Source: Clostridium sp. BNL1100
GTDB lineage: Bacteria; Bacillota; Clostridia; Acetivibrionales; DSM-1351
Direction of reading: 5' to 3'
Length of the DNA: 64,000 bases
Assembly (NCBI RefSeq): GCF_000244875.1
Contig: NC_016791.1
Location: 1,989,001-2,053,000, forward strand
Under the pieces are notes generated by a model. That model saw nothing but the letters and a program-made list of their open reading frames with translations, was not told the DNA's origin and did no database searches. A program made the translations under genes and the position numbers. Positions 25,505 to 35,439 of this stretch are shown here, in pieces (position 1 is the first letter of the stretch; the number at the start of each line of letters is the position of its first letter).

Positions 25505-26638
25505 TTATCCCTTTGATGTTCCTTTAGTGTCAGTATCAGTATTTGAGGGATTTTGTTTCTTAATAACAGGCTTTTTTTTCACAGCTGGAGGAGCCTTTAC
25601 CTCATCCTCATCATCGTTACTTTCATCAGGAACATAAAGTTCACCTGATGGCGTTGCAATTCCATTGGCGGAATAAAAATAATTTTCAACTATCTCAGCC
25701 GCAGGAAGAGATTCTTTTGACTCAATATTGATTAAATTACCGTTGTATACGTAGTACCATCCTTTATTTATAACCTTGTCTTCACCGTCAAGACGGAAAG
25801 AATTAAAGTTATCAGGCGAAATACTTATGAGCCCGGAGGACATCTTTAATGCATCTGACAAAGTCATATTGGTTATAATATTTTCAAAGGCATAATTAAG
25901 CACGGGATTTAGCTTTGGAATATTTTGTACCTTTAGCTTTTGTTTTATAAATTCCTTTATAAACTTCATCTGCATTTCAGTTCTCTTTATATCACTGCCG
26001 TCATAAAATTCTTTTAACTCTTGTGTGTAACGTTCACCGTTCGGTTTCCTGAAACGGAGTAATTGTTCAACCTTGTCACCGTCCAGCAACTGAGAGCCTT
26101 TTTTCAAATTTATATGAAGATTTTGGGTTGGATCATCATACTTCATATCAACTGGAACGTCAAAATAAACTCCCCCAAGCATATCTGTAATCTTTTTGAT
26201 TGCGGAAATATTGATATGAACATAATAGTTGATATTGATTCCGGTTAAGTTACTTACAATCTCGGAAGCATATCTTGCACCTTCGTGGTTTCTTCCTCCT
26301 GCTGCATATGCTGCATTGATTTTTGGAAGTATATTGTTTTTTAGTTTAACCTTAGTATCTCTCGGTATTGTAACGATACTTATCTGGTTTTTTTCGGGAT
26401 TATAATTTGCTACCAGCATTGAATCCGTATTACCGCTTGACTTGTCACCAACAAGCAGGAAGAAATTCATAGGTTCTTTATTGGTAGTGGCGTTAAGTCC
26501 TTGAAGTATCGCAGGAATAGCATTGTTACCGGTTGCTCCTGTAACGCTGTTTGCATAGTAAAGAAAAACTGTTCCCATACCAAAAAGAAACAAGCCTACT
26601 ACTATAGTAATTATATAAGTAAATTTTCTAGTGTTCAT
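25505..26638 (-). CDS. LytR-CpsA-Psr (LCP) family cell-wall ligase
   Basis: 377 aa from the ATG at 26638 (AGAGG 8 bases upstream). An upstream in-frame start at 26677 lacks an RBS. One N-terminal membrane anchor (FTYIITIVVGLFLFGMGTVFL) precedes the extracellular LCP domain: LLVGDKSSGNTDSMLV, ITIPRDTKVKL and the arginine-containing LLRFRKPNGE. The C-terminal tail is acidic, then Pro/Lys-rich. LCP enzymes attach undecaprenyl-phosphate-linked glycopolymers to peptidoglycan. It is the first gene of a two-gene unit with dedA. Confidence 0.9.
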   Translation of the reverse strand: MNTRKFTYIITIVVGLFLFGMGTVFLYYANSVTGATGNNAIPAILQGLNATTNKEPMNFFLLVGDKSSGNTDSMLVANYNPEKNQISIVTIPRDTKVKLKNNILPKINAAYAAGGRNHEGARYASEIVSNLTGININYYVHINISAIKKITDMLGGVYFDVPVDMKYDDPTQNLHINLKKGSQLLDGDKVEQLLRFRKPNGERYTQELKEFYDGSDIKRTEMQMKFIKEFIKQKLKVQNIPKLNPVLNYAFENIITNMTLSDALKMSSGLISISPDNFNSFRLDGEDKVINKGWYYVYNGNLINIESKESLPAAEIVENYFYSANGIATPSGELYVPDESNDDEDEVKAPPAVKKKPVIKKQNPSNTDTDTKGTSKG

Positions 26639-26751
26639 TATCAGACCTCTTAATAGTTTATTGTTTACAGTCAGCAATTATTATATCATATATTTATAGA
26701 AAATTTCTAAAAATAATCTATTCTGGTGGATAATTAAAAGTTTGTTCAAAA

Positions 26752-26765
26752 TTAAACATGTTTAA
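26752..26765. promoter_or_regulatory. 14-bp palindrome upstream of the ior promoter
   Basis: TTAAACATGTTTAA is a perfect palindrome about 50 bases upstream of the predicted -35. It could be an operator for the aryl-pyruvate operon. No named regulator can be assigned. Confidence 0.35.
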
Positions 26766-26813
26766 AACAATAAAATAAACCCTGTATAGTGCTAAATGTG
26801 TCGAATTTCTTCA

Positions 26814-26842
26814 TTTACTTTAGACTGATAATACTTTATAAT
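26814..26842 (+). promoter_or_regulatory. Sigma-A promoter of the ior operon
   Basis: TTTACT (26814-26819), 17-base spacer, TATAAT (26837-26842), 70 bases before the iorA ATG. Confidence 0.55.
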
Positions 26843-26911
26843 AATAAACAATGTATGCTGATTGTAATTAAGTATTACAATAATTAATCAAATAGAGATG
26901 GGGGAATATCA

Positions 26912-28648
26912 ATGAAAAAGCTCATGCTCGGCAATGAAGCCGTGGCAAGAGGAGCATATGAGGCAGGCTGCTCAGTAGCGGCTGCTTATCCGGGAACTCC
27001 TAGTACGGAAATTACTGAGTACATATCAAAATATGACGAAATATATTCAGAGTGGGCACCAAATGAAAAGGTGGCACTCGAGGTAGCTATAGGTTCATCC
27101 ATCGGAGGAGCAAGATCCATATGTTCCATGAAACACGTAGGACTTAATGTTGCAGCAGACCCTCTTTTTACGGTATCTTATACCGGCGTAAACGGAGGTC
27201 TTGTTATAATGGTTGCTGATGACCCTGGGATGCACAGTTCTCAGAATGAGCAGGACAGTAGGTTCTATGCAAGATCATCAAAGGTTCCTATGCTTGAACC
27301 TTCCGACTCTCAGGAATGTAAGGACTTCGTAAAACAGGCATTCTCCATAAGCGAGACATTTGACTGTCCTGTAATCGTCAGACTTTCCACGAGGGTATCC
27401 CATTCCCAAAGTGCTGTTGAACTGAGTGATAAAGAAGATTACAAGCTTAAACAATACTCGAAGGATGCAAACAAATATGTCATGATGCCTGCTATGGCAA
27501 GAAAAAGGCATGTTGAAGTTGAAAAAAGAATGGCTGCTTTGAGAGAATTCTCAAATGAAAGCGGACTAAACAAAGTTGAAATGGCAAGCAAGGACATCGG
27601 GGTTATAACCAGTGGAATTTCATATCAGTATGTAAAAGAAGCCATGCCTGATGCATCCGTATTAAAGATAGGAATGGTACACCCAATTCCTGAAAAACTT
27701 ATTGCTGATTTTGCAGCAAGTGTAAAAACCCTTTATGTAGTAGAAGAATTGGAGCCATTCTTTGAAAATCAAATTAAGAAAATGGGTATAAAAGTTATCG
27801 GTAAGGAAAAGCTTCCTGTAATCGGAGAGTTCAGTGCTCAACTGGTTGCGGAAAAACTCCTTGATAAAAAGTTTGATTCTCAGGAAGCTTCCAATAACGC
27901 CGTTCCGGTAAGACCACCGGTAATGTGTCCTGGATGTCCTCATAGAGGCATGTTCTATGTTCTCAAAAAATTGGGTCTGACCGTCAGCGGAGACATCGGC
28001 TGTTATACTCTTGGTGCATTGCCTCCTAACGAAGCAATGGACATATGCGTGTGCATGGGTGCCAGCATTGGTGTGGCACACGGACTTGAAAAAGCACGTG
28101 GGGCCGAATTCAGGAAAAAAACCGTAGCTGTAATCGGAGACTCAACTTTTATACATTCAGGCATTACGGGTTTAATAGATATCGTATATAATAAAGGTAA
28201 CTCCACTGTAATTATTCTTGATAATTCAATTACAGGAATGACTGGTCACCAGCACAATCCAACAACCGGATTTACAATCAAGGGTGAGCCTACAAAACAG
28301 GTAGATCTTGAACTTCTTTGCAAATCTGTGGGTGTTGACAGAGTTACGGTTGTAGATCCTTTTGATATAAAGGAATTCGAGAAGGTTGTAAAAGCTGAAA
28401 CAGATGCAGATGAACCTTCGGTAATAATTTCTCAGCGCCCCTGTGCACTTTTAAAACATGTTAAATATGAAGGAAGTCACAGAATAATACAGGATAAATG
28501 TAAAAAGTGTAGAATGTGCATGAAAATAGGATGCCCGGCTATAGTAGAAAAGGGCGATCACCTTGAAATAAACCCTGCACTTTGTGTGGGTTGCAAGCTC
28601 TGCACAAAGATATGCGGATTTGGTGCTATCGAAAGGGCAGGTGAATAA
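26912..28648 (+). CDS. iorA: Indolepyruvate ferredoxin oxidoreductase, alpha subunit
   Basis: 578 aa. The thiamine-diphosphate-dependent subunit that oxidises indolepyruvate and other aryl-pyruvates to aryl-acetyl-CoA while reducing ferredoxin. The N-terminal pyrimidine-binding domain (AAYPGTPSTEITEYI), PP domain (GDIGCYTLGALPPNEAMD, VIGDSTFIHSGI), and two C-terminal [4Fe-4S] motifs (CKKCRMCMKIGCP about 530, CVGCKLCTKIC about 559) are all in order. RBS GGGGG lies 8 bases before the ATG. iorB starts one base after its stop. Confidence 0.95.
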   Translation: MKKLMLGNEAVARGAYEAGCSVAAAYPGTPSTEITEYISKYDEIYSEWAPNEKVALEVAIGSSIGGARSICSMKHVGLNVAADPLFTVSYTGVNGGLVIMVADDPGMHSSQNEQDSRFYARSSKVPMLEPSDSQECKDFVKQAFSISETFDCPVIVRLSTRVSHSQSAVELSDKEDYKLKQYSKDANKYVMMPAMARKRHVEVEKRMAALREFSNESGLNKVEMASKDIGVITSGISYQYVKEAMPDASVLKIGMVHPIPEKLIADFAASVKTLYVVEELEPFFENQIKKMGIKVIGKEKLPVIGEFSAQLVAEKLLDKKFDSQEASNNAVPVRPPVMCPGCPHRGMFYVLKKLGLTVSGDIGCYTLGALPPNEAMDICVCMGASIGVAHGLEKARGAEFRKKTVAVIGDSTFIHSGITGLIDIVYNKGNSTVIILDNSITGMTGHQHNPTTGFTIKGEPTKQVDLELLCKSVGVDRVTVVDPFDIKEFEKVVKAETDADEPSVIISQRPCALLKHVKYEGSHRIIQDKCKKCRMCMKIGCPAIVEKGDHLEINPALCVGCKLCTKICGFGAIERAGE

Positions 28649-28649
28649 G

Positions 28650-29225
28650 GTGAAAAAATTAAATCTACTTATAGTTGGTGTTGGCGGACAGGGAACACTC
28701 CTCGCCAGCAGAATACTGGGAACAGTTGCATTAAAACTGAATTTTGACGTTAAGGTCTCAGAGGTACATGGTATGTCCCAGAGAGGCGGCAGCGTTGTTA
28801 CATATGTAAGGTATGGAGAAAAGGTATATTCTCCTCTGATAGAAAAAGGAGAGGCTGATCTCATTATTGCCTTTGAACAGCTGGAAGCGCTCAGGTGGGT
28901 GGAGTATCTCCATAAGGATGGCAAGATGATAGTAAATGAGCAGGAAATTGATCCAATGCCTGTAATTATAGGAAAGGCTAAGTATCCTGAAAAAATACTC
29001 GATACATTAAATACATCTTATAGAATTTACTCACTTGACGCACTTAAAATAGCCAGAGAATGTGGAACAATAAAAGCGGTGAATATTGTTCTGTTGGGAG
29101 TAATGGCGAAATTAGCAGGTATTGATAAAAACATATTTATGGAAGCCATAAACGAGGTTGTTCCTGCAAAGGTACTAGATGTAAATATCAAAGCCTTTGA
29201 GGAAGGTTACAATTATCATTATTAA
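28650..29225 (+). CDS. iorB: Indolepyruvate ferredoxin oxidoreductase, beta subunit
   Basis: 191 aa from the GTG at 28650, chosen because AGGTGA (28639-28644) is 5 bases upstream and the protein then begins with the typical KKLNLLIVGVGGQGTLLAS. The gamma-domain signature EVHGMSQRGGSVVTYVR (about 41-57) is clear. It is the partner subunit of IorA, with almost no spacing between the genes, implying translational coupling. Confidence 0.93.
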   Translation: MKKLNLLIVGVGGQGTLLASRILGTVALKLNFDVKVSEVHGMSQRGGSVVTYVRYGEKVYSPLIEKGEADLIIAFEQLEALRWVEYLHKDGKMIVNEQEIDPMPVIIGKAKYPEKILDTLNTSYRIYSLDALKIARECGTIKAVNIVLLGVMAKLAGIDKNIFMEAINEVVPAKVLDVNIKAFEEGYNYHY

Positions 29226-29348
29226 GAATTTAAGCCTATTGCTTTTGTGTGGGGCTACATTTTGTAAGTAAACCCTGAAAGCCATTCCGAGTGGGATGAT
29301 GGCAAAGAATATATAAATTTATATTTATTCTTGGGAGGGTGAAATGTT

Positions 29349-30650
29349 ATGTCATATTGGAACCAGGCATACGAATGTATGTCCAGAGAAGAAATGCGTA
29401 AGGTTCAATCGGAAAGATTAATTAAAACTGTAAAGCTGGTATATGAAAATGTACCAACTTACAGAAAGAAGATGCAGGAAAAGGGTATGTTACCGGGAGA
29501 TATCAAGTCTGTTGATGATTTGAAAAACTTACCCTTTACCTATAAGCAGGATTTGAGAGATACATATCCATACGGACTCTTTGCAGTACCTATGAGTGAA
29601 ATTGTCAGAGTCCATGCATCTTCGGGAACAACTGGTAAGAAAACGGTTGTAGGTTATACGAAAAATGACCTTGATGTTTGGTCTGAGGTCATCGCCAGAA
29701 CATTTACAGCTGCCGGAGCAGTGAAGGACTCTTTTCTGCAGATATCTTACGGTTACGGATTATTTACAGGAGGACTCGGTGCTCATTACGGCGGAGAGAA
29801 ACTGGGAGCAACGGTTATACCTACTTCATCAGGAAACACAAAGCTACAGCTTTCAATTATGCAGGATTTCGGCACAACTCATCTTGCATGTACTCCTTCT
29901 TATGCTTTGTATTTGGCTGAGGAGATGGAAGAACTGGGAATCAAGAGAAGCGATTTAAAGCTGCAGGCCGGTATTTTCGGGGCGGAGCCTTGGTCGGAAA
30001 GTATGAGGCAGGAAATACAGGACAGACTAAAAATTAAAGCTTTTGATATATACGGATTAAGCGAGGTAATAGGGCCGGGAGTTGCATGTGAATGTGAATA
30101 TCAGAGCGGTATGCATATACCCGAAGACCATTTTATCCCTGAAATTATTGATCCAGAGACAGGAGAAGTCCTTCCTGAAGGCTCAGAAGGAGAAATTGTC
30201 TTTACGACTATTACAAAAGAAGGACTTCCATTAATAAGGTACAGAACCAGAGATCTTTCTTCGTTGAATTATGATAAATGTGAATGTGGACGTACAGAAG
30301 TAAGAATGAACAAGGTTGCCGGTAGAACAGACGACATGCTCATAATCAGAGGTGTAAATGTTTTCCCTTCACAGGTGGAAAGTGTTCTATTATCAATTGG
30401 CGAGACGGCACCTCATTATATGCTGGTAGTTGATAGAAAAGACAATTTGGATACACTTGAAATTCAGGTTGAAATCACTCCAAGCTTATTCTCAGATGAA
30501 GTAAAAAGGCTGGAAGATGTAGAAAAGAAGATTTCTAAGGAAATTAACAGTACTTTAGGAATAGGTGCAAAAATCAAGCTGGTTGAACCCAAAACCATTC
30601 AGCGCAGCGAAGGCAAAGCAAAAAGAGTTATTGACAAAAGGGTTATTTAA
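29349..30650 (+). CDS. paaK: Phenylacetate-CoA ligase family, aryl-acetate forming/activating
   Basis: 433 aa. Adenylate-forming enzyme: ATP-binding loop [16 protein letters not shown] (about 94-109), [15 protein letters not shown] (about 235-249), RTRDLSSL and the C-terminal [20 protein letters not shown] are diagnostic for PaaK. Next to iorAB it probably works with the aryl-acetyl-CoA made by the oxidoreductase, yielding ATP in the reverse direction or activating arylacetates. RBS GGGAGG precedes the ATG. The 123-base gap after iorB carries a small hairpin. Confidence 0.93.
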   Translation: MSYWNQAYECMSREEMRKVQSERLIKTVKLVYENVPTYRKKMQEKGMLPGDIKSVDDLKNLPFTYKQDLRDTYPYGLFAVPMSEIVRVHASSGTTGKKTVVGYTKNDLDVWSEVIARTFTAAGAVKDSFLQISYGYGLFTGGLGAHYGGEKLGATVIPTSSGNTKLQLSIMQDFGTTHLACTPSYALYLAEEMEELGIKRSDLKLQAGIFGAEPWSESMRQEIQDRLKIKAFDIYGLSEVIGPGVACECEYQSGMHIPEDHFIPEIIDPETGEVLPEGSEGEIVFTTITKEGLPLIRYRTRDLSSLNYDKCECGRTEVRMNKVAGRTDDMLIIRGVNVFPSQVESVLLSIGETAPHYMLVVDRKDNLDTLEIQVEITPSLFSDEVKRLEDVEKKISKEINSTLGIGAKIKLVEPKTIQRSEGKAKRVIDKRVI

Positions 30651-30697
30651 TAAGGGTTAAGTTATTCATTAACAATTATAAAGGAGGCCTGTTAACC

Positions 30698-31129
30698 ATG
30701 CTTGTTAAACAGATTTCAGTTTTTTTAGAAAACAAATCAGGAAGGTTGGCTGATGTAACCAGAACACTTGCGGATAATAACATTAATATCTGTGCCATGT
30801 CTATAGCCGATACTACGGATTTTGGCATATTGAGACTTATTGTTAATAAGCCGGAAGATGCTGAGCGTTTTTTAAGTGAGCAGCAGTTTACGGTAAGCTG
30901 TACCAGCGTTATAGCAATCGGTGTTGAAGATAAACCGGGAGGACTTGCAAAGTCATTGGACATTCTTCAGGATAATGGTATAAGCATTGAGTACATGTAT
31001 GCTTTTGTAGGAAAAACAGGTAATGAAGCATTTGTTATTTTGAGAGTTGAAAACCCTGAAACGGCAATAGAAACTTTATTGAAATACGGGATAAAAATAC
31101 TACCAAGCGACAAGATTTATTGTGCATAA
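30698..31129 (+). CDS. Tandem ACT-domain protein
   Basis: 143 aa with two ACT modules (VKQISVFLENKSGRLADVTR at the N-terminus, and VEDKPGGLAKSLDILQDNGI from about 74). ACT domains bind amino acids as allosteric signals. This protein type regularly follows ior-paaK in anaerobes, so it may sense aromatic amino acids for the pathway. RBS AAAGGAGG is strong. A terminator follows. Confidence 0.88.
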   Translation: MLVKQISVFLENKSGRLADVTRTLADNNINICAMSIADTTDFGILRLIVNKPEDAERFLSEQQFTVSCTSVIAIGVEDKPGGLAKSLDILQDNGISIEYMYAFVGKTGNEAFVILRVENPETAIETLLKYGIKILPSDKIYCA

Positions 31130-31142
31130 ATAATAAGTTATA

Positions 31143-31175
31143 AAGGGCTGCCTCTCATATATTGAGGTAGCCCTT
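31143..31175. terminator. Bidirectional terminator between ACT and PPTase genes
   Basis: 12-bp stem AAGGGCTGCCTC (31143-31154) / GAGGTAGCCCTT (31164-31175) with one G-U pair, between convergent genes. Confidence 0.8.
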
Positions 31176-31178
31176 ATA

Positions 31179-31889
31179 TTATCCCAAAGTATGTAAAATA
31201 TCCTGAACGGATACTTTACATATTTTATCCGGAAAACAATCTTCCTCAGAACAAACGGAAACGATATGGTCATCGTCAATTTCAAATAGACTGAAAAAGC
31301 AATTTGAAAGATTATTGGCATCTTTCGTTGTGAGAGATATCCTGCCTGAATCTATGTTAAAAGAAAAAGAATCGAGAGGTAGTGACAATCCCCTTCCGTC
31401 AGCTTTTATGTAACTTTCCTTCAATGTCCACAGCATAAAAAAGTACCTGGTACGGTAATGTGCCGGTTGGCTCATAAGACTTTCATACTCATTCTGTGAA
31501 AAAAATCTTTTTGCAATGTCAAAATCGGCTTGTTTTATAAGTTCCACATCTATTCCACAGGGTTTATCTGAAAGAATACAGACAACCCAATCACCGGAAT
31601 GGGATATATTATAAAAAACAGACTGGTTCACAATTGCAAGGTATGGTTTATTAAAAGAATCCGTTTTGAAACTAACATCTTCATTTTTATAGTTTAAGTC
31701 TTTACATACAGCATACCTGGCTATGACTTCACCAAGAAGACATCTTATAGAATCCTCCTTAAATAAAAACCTTTCCATTTTTGCTTTTCTCTCATCAGAA
31801 ATTAATCTTTTTAATAAATTAATATTATCATCAGTGCATGCAGAAACTTTTATCCCATATAAATTAACCAAGAAACCCCAACCTTTCAT
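31179..31889 (-). CDS. 4'-phosphopantetheinyl transferase, Sfp type
   Basis: 236 aa, the length of Sfp/Gsp enzymes. These transfer phosphopantetheine from CoA to the serine of carrier proteins in NRPS/PKS systems, and sometimes acyl carrier proteins. Motifs: YNISHSGDWVVC, CGIDVELIKQ (Mg-binding Asp/Glu, about 108-117) and FFMLWTLKESYIKADGRGLS (about 150-169). The start is uncertain: the ATG at 31889 lacks a clear RBS. The gene is divergent from a type II thioesterase gene, and no NRPS/PKS is in the window. Confidence 0.88.
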   Translation of the reverse strand: MKGWGFLVNLYGIKVSACTDDNINLLKRLISDERKAKMERFLFKEDSIRCLLGEVIARYAVCKDLNYKNEDVSFKTDSFNKPYLAIVNQSVFYNISHSGDWVVCILSDKPCGIDVELIKQADFDIAKRFFSQNEYESLMSQPAHYRTRYFFMLWTLKESYIKADGRGLSLPLDSFSFNIDSGRISLTTKDANNLSNCFFSLFEIDDDHIVSVCSEEDCFPDKICKVSVQDILHTLG

Positions 31890-32064
31890 AACAGCATGCT
31901 TTGCTTATACGCCGAATTCTATTCTAACAGAGATTTACATATTTGTGAAGTTTATATAAGGATTAAGTAGGAACTATGGAAATCCTAAACTGTATAATAT
32001 ATAATATATGGGTTAAGTAAAAAAGTTTGGAAAATATTTAAACTATTTTATCAAGAGGAGTACT

Positions 32065-32772
32065 ATGAAAAATTCAATTAATCTGTTTTGCTTTCCATAT
32101 GCAGGGGGTTCCTCAAGCATATATTCCAAGTTAAAACATTTTGCTGACAAAAATATAAAAGTGAGGCCTGTGGAACTTGCAGGGAGAGGACAAAGGATAA
32201 GCGAGCCATTATACAAAAATATGGCAGAAGTAATAAATGATGTTTACGATAAAATATCATCGTCTGTAGATGAACAGCCCTTCGTTTTATTTGGACATAG
32301 TATGGGAAGCTCCATTGTACTTGAGCTAGCACAAAAGATCCTTAAAAACAAAAAAACAGAGCCGCTGCACCTTTTTATTTCAGGTCGATGTCCTCCTGCA
32401 CTTTATAAGAATTGTAAGAAAATATATGATTTACCGGATGAAAAATTTATACATGAGGTTTATGAACTCGGAGGTACACCCAAAGAGGTTTTTGAAAACA
32501 AGGAATTGCGTCATTTATTTTTGCCTATTCTAAGGTCGGATTATAAATTGGTTGAAGAATATGATTATATTGAAAAAGATGAGAAATTAAGCTGTGACAT
32601 AACAGTTTTTAATGGGAAAGATGACAAAATGACCAGCTTGGAAGGAATGAAGAGATGGGAAGATTTTACATATGGTAAAACTGACATAATTGAATTTGAT
32701 GGCGGACACTTTTTTCTGCATAATCAAATGGAGCAAATCATGAATATAATAAATAAAACTTTAAATCGTTAA
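32065..32772 (+). CDS. Type II thioesterase (GrsT/SrfA-D-like)
   Basis: 235 aa alpha/beta hydrolase. INLFCFPYAGGSSSIYSK at the N-terminus, the nucleophile elbow FGHSMGSS (serine about 79), SGRCPP, and a C-terminal GGHFFLHN carrying the catalytic histidine are typical of editing thioesterases that clear misprimed NRPS/PKS carrier domains. It is divergent from the Sfp-type PPTase; together they look like accessory functions of a biosynthetic cluster located elsewhere. RBS AGAGGAG is present. Confidence 0.9.
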   Translation: MKNSINLFCFPYAGGSSSIYSKLKHFADKNIKVRPVELAGRGQRISEPLYKNMAEVINDVYDKISSSVDEQPFVLFGHSMGSSIVLELAQKILKNKKTEPLHLFISGRCPPALYKNCKKIYDLPDEKFIHEVYELGGTPKEVFENKELRHLFLPILRSDYKLVEEYDYIEKDEKLSCDITVFNGKDDKMTSLEGMKRWEDFTYGKTDIIEFDGGHFFLHNQMEQIMNIINKTLNR

Positions 32773-32782
32773 TATTCAAAAT

Positions 32783-32822
32783 AAATGTCGGAACCGTAAA
32801 GTCCTTTGGTTCCGACATTTTA
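32783..32822. terminator. Bidirectional terminator between thioesterase and epimerase genes
   Basis: Perfect 13-bp stem AAATGTCGGAACC (32783-32795) / GGTTCCGACATTT (32808-32820), with A/T runs on both sides. Confidence 0.85.
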
Positions 32823-32844
32823 ACTGATTGTTAGGTAAAAATAA

Positions 32845-33852
32845 TTATTTCTTCATAGAATTCGTATAATTATTGATAATTGTATCACACCAATCATCAA
32901 ATTCTTTATCTTCAGTCTGGAGTTCTGGATGGGAAAGAATATTTTCCAAAACAAATCTGGCTCCCTGATCAAAACGCACAGTTGCATTAAAACCGGGTAC
33001 CAACCTTTTTATTTTTGAATTGTCGAATACGACTGTGTTTGACTTATCACCCAAAAGGGATCCTGTGAAATCATAGTCGCTGCAAGCTGCAAGATAATCG
33101 GTTGCAATGTGTACAGCATTGAGATTTACCCCTAAAGTAGAAGCGAGTATCTGATATATCTGGTTCCATGTAAGGCTTTCATCAGACGTAATGTGAATCG
33201 CTTCACCAATAGCATGGATATTACCCATTAAGCCTATAAAACCTTTAGCAAAATCAGTGTTATATGTCAGAGTCCATAAAGAACTTCCGTCACCGTGAAT
33301 AATCACAGGCTTGTTTTCCAACATTCTCTTTATTACCTGCCAGCTGCCGTTATTTCCATGAACGCCAAGAGGAATGCTACGATCGTCGTAAGTGTGGCTG
33401 GGACGTACAATAGTCACTGGGAATCCGTTGTTGCGGTATTCTGACATTAGAAGTTCCTCACAAGCAATTTTATTACGAGAATATTCCCAATAGGGGTTTG
33501 CAAGTGGTGTTGATTCGGTTATTCGAAAATCAGACAGAGGCTTTTGGTAAGCTGAAGCAGAACTAATAAATATGTATTGCTTTGTTCTGCCTGAGAAAAG
33601 TCTGATATCACGTTCAACCTGTGAAGGTACAAATGCAATGAAATCTGCCACAACATCAAAATTCTCATCTTTTATAAGGGAACTTACAAGTGCTTCGTCA
33701 TTTATATCAGCCCTTAGGAGTTTTGCTCCTTCAGGTATCCTTTCTGATCTGTTACCCCTGTTAAGGAGATAAAGTTCCCAACCCTGTGCAACCAAAGAGG
33801 ACGAAATTGCCGAACTGATAATGCCTGTTCCACCGATAAATAATGCCTTCAT
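32845..33852 (-). CDS. NAD(P)-dependent epimerase/dehydratase-like SDR protein
   Basis: 335 aa extended short-chain dehydrogenase/reductase. Rossmann motif FIGGTGIISSAI (about 5-16, a variant of GxxGxxG), ADINDEALV, and an FISSASAYQ strand. The expected active-site YxxxK is seen as YSRNK (about 123-127). Members of this subgroup are nucleotide-sugar epimerase-like or RNA-binding CSP41-like; the substrate is unknown. RBS on the minus strand is GGAGAA. It is convergent with the thioesterase gene. Confidence 0.82.
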   Translation of the reverse strand: MKALFIGGTGIISSAISSSLVAQGWELYLLNRGNRSERIPEGAKLLRADINDEALVSSLIKDENFDVVADFIAFVPSQVERDIRLFSGRTKQYIFISSASAYQKPLSDFRITESTPLANPYWEYSRNKIACEELLMSEYRNNGFPVTIVRPSHTYDDRSIPLGVHGNNGSWQVIKRMLENKPVIIHGDGSSLWTLTYNTDFAKGFIGLMGNIHAIGEAIHITSDESLTWNQIYQILASTLGVNLNAVHIATDYLAACSDYDFTGSLLGDKSNTVVFDNSKIKRLVPGFNATVRFDQGARFVLENILSHPELQTEDKEFDDWCDTIINNYTNSMKK

Positions 33853-33964
33853 AATAATTCTCCTTTGATTTTATAAATTCAATCATTTGTACTGGTAAAT
33901 AATTTATAAAAGTATTATATAACGATAATTAAAATAAATACATAATTACATGGTGAAAAAGTAC

Positions 33965-33992
33965 TTGAAAGCCCACATAATTATGTTATAAT
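33965..33992 (+). promoter_or_regulatory. Possible promoter upstream of cinA
   Basis: TTGAAA (33965-33970), 16-base spacer, TATAAT (33987-33992), about 145 bases before cinA. A second, closer TATAAT at 34091-34096 with a weak TTACTA -35 is also possible. Nothing else is recognised in the 285-base gap 33853-34137. Confidence 0.45.
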
Positions 33993-34137
33993 TAAATTGA
34001 TTAATTGAACTCAAATTTCTTTTCTGCAATTCCATTTCTTAAATTAATTCCTTTTTTTTAATGTTTGCTTACTATTTTGTTTTCATGTTGTATAATAAAT
34101 AAATACGGTTTATTTACTTTATAACGGAGGCACAAAT

Positions 34138-35385
34138 ATGAGAGCAGAAATATTAGCCGTTGGTACAGAGTTGCTCATGGGGCAGATTGTTAATACCAAT
34201 GCACAGTATATATCCTCAAAACTGCCTGAAGCAGGGGTTGGTGTATATTATCATAGTGTAGTAGGTGATAACCCAGATAGATTGGAAGACTCTTTGAAAC
34301 TTGCTTTGGAACGGTGCGACATTGTCATTACGACAGGCGGTCTGGGACCTACACAGGATGATTTGACAAAGGAAACTATTTCACGGGTCTGTGGTAAAAA
34401 GCTGGTTATTCATGAAGATAGTCTAAATAAAATAAAGAACTATTTCAGCAGGCTTGGAAGGCAGATGACGCCCAATAATGAAAAGCAAGCCTATATGCCC
34501 GAAGGTTGTATAGTTCTTAAAAATAATAATGGTACTGCACCGGGATGTATAATAGAAATGGGAGAGAAGGTAGTTGTAATGCTCCCGGGACCGCCGGTAG
34601 AGATGAAGCCAATGTTTTTGGATTATGTTATGCCCTATTTTAAAAATAAGGGTGCTTACTCACTGGAATCAGTAATTTTAAGGGTTTTTGGTATCGGTGA
34701 ATCGGCTATGGAAACTAAAATAATAGATTTGATTGATGGCCAAACAAACCCGACTATTGCCACGTATGCCAAGGAAGGCGAGGTTACGATAAGGGTAACT
34801 GCCAGTGTTCAAAAGGGAGAAAGTGCAGAACAAATACTGATGCCTGTTAAAAATGAGATTAAGAGAAGAACCGGAGAAAATCTGTACTCTGATAAGGATG
34901 AAACTTTGGATGCTGTGGCTGCAGGACTTCTTTTGGAAAATAATATTACAATTGCAACTGCCGAGTCCTGTACAGGAGGGCTTATTTCAGAGATGCTTAC
35001 TGACGTACCGGGTATTTCCCGGGTGTTTATGGGGGGAGCAGTAACATATTCCAATGAAGCAAAAATGGAATACCTTGGAGTAAAGGAGCAAACAATCAAA
35101 GCTCACGGAGCAGTCAGCCGTGAAACAGCAGCAGAAATGGCCGAGGGCATCAGAAAGCGTTTAAAGACTGACATTGGTATATCCGTTACCGGAATAGCCG
35201 GGCCTGGCGGAGGTACTGCTGAAAAACCGGTTGGGTTGGTCTATATAGGTCTTTCCTGCGACAGCGGTACAATCACAAAAGAGCTGAGACTTTCAGGTAA
35301 TAGAAAAAAGATCAGAACGATTACTGCATTAAATGTGTTTGACTTAATAAGAAGACATGTTTTAAAGCTGGAAATTGATCTTTGA
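34138..35385 (+). CDS. cinA: CinA: competence/damage-inducible protein with NMN deamidase domain
   Basis: 415 aa, full length. The N-terminal MoaB/MogA-like pyrophosphatase domain ([33 protein letters not shown]) and the C-terminal PncC-type nicotinamide mononucleotide amidohydrolase domain ([15 protein letters not shown] about 278, [19 protein letters not shown] about 347) are both intact. It recycles pyridine nucleotides. Its position just upstream of murJ and recA recalls the cinA-recA linkage of other Firmicutes. Confidence 0.95.
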   Translation: MRAEILAVGTELLMGQIVNTNAQYISSKLPEAGVGVYYHSVVGDNPDRLEDSLKLALERCDIVITTGGLGPTQDDLTKETISRVCGKKLVIHEDSLNKIKNYFSRLGRQMTPNNEKQAYMPEGCIVLKNNNGTAPGCIIEMGEKVVVMLPGPPVEMKPMFLDYVMPYFKNKGAYSLESVILRVFGIGESAMETKIIDLIDGQTNPTIATYAKEGEVTIRVTASVQKGESAEQILMPVKNEIKRRTGENLYSDKDETLDAVAAGLLLENNITIATAESCTGGLISEMLTDVPGISRVFMGGAVTYSNEAKMEYLGVKEQTIKAHGAVSRETAAEMAEGIRKRLKTDIGISVTGIAGPGGGTAEKPVGLVYIGLSCDSGTITKELRLSGNRKKIRTITALNVFDLIRRHVLKLEIDL

Positions 35386-35439
35386 TAATTGATATACACA
35401 GGAAAAGGACTGCCAGATGGGCAGTCGGGAGGGTTGAAT

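Noticed and set aside
29270-29310. T-box or riboswitch between iorB and paaK
   Set aside because: Only a small hairpin (GCCATTCC...GGGATGATGGC) is visible. The T-box core and specifier-loop features are absent.
31179-31889. Assignment of the PPTase to the fatty-acid operon (AcpS role)
   Set aside because: Its length and motifs are Sfp-type, not the roughly 120-aa AcpS type, and it lies 10 kb from the fab genes. A role on AcpP cannot be excluded but is not supported by position.
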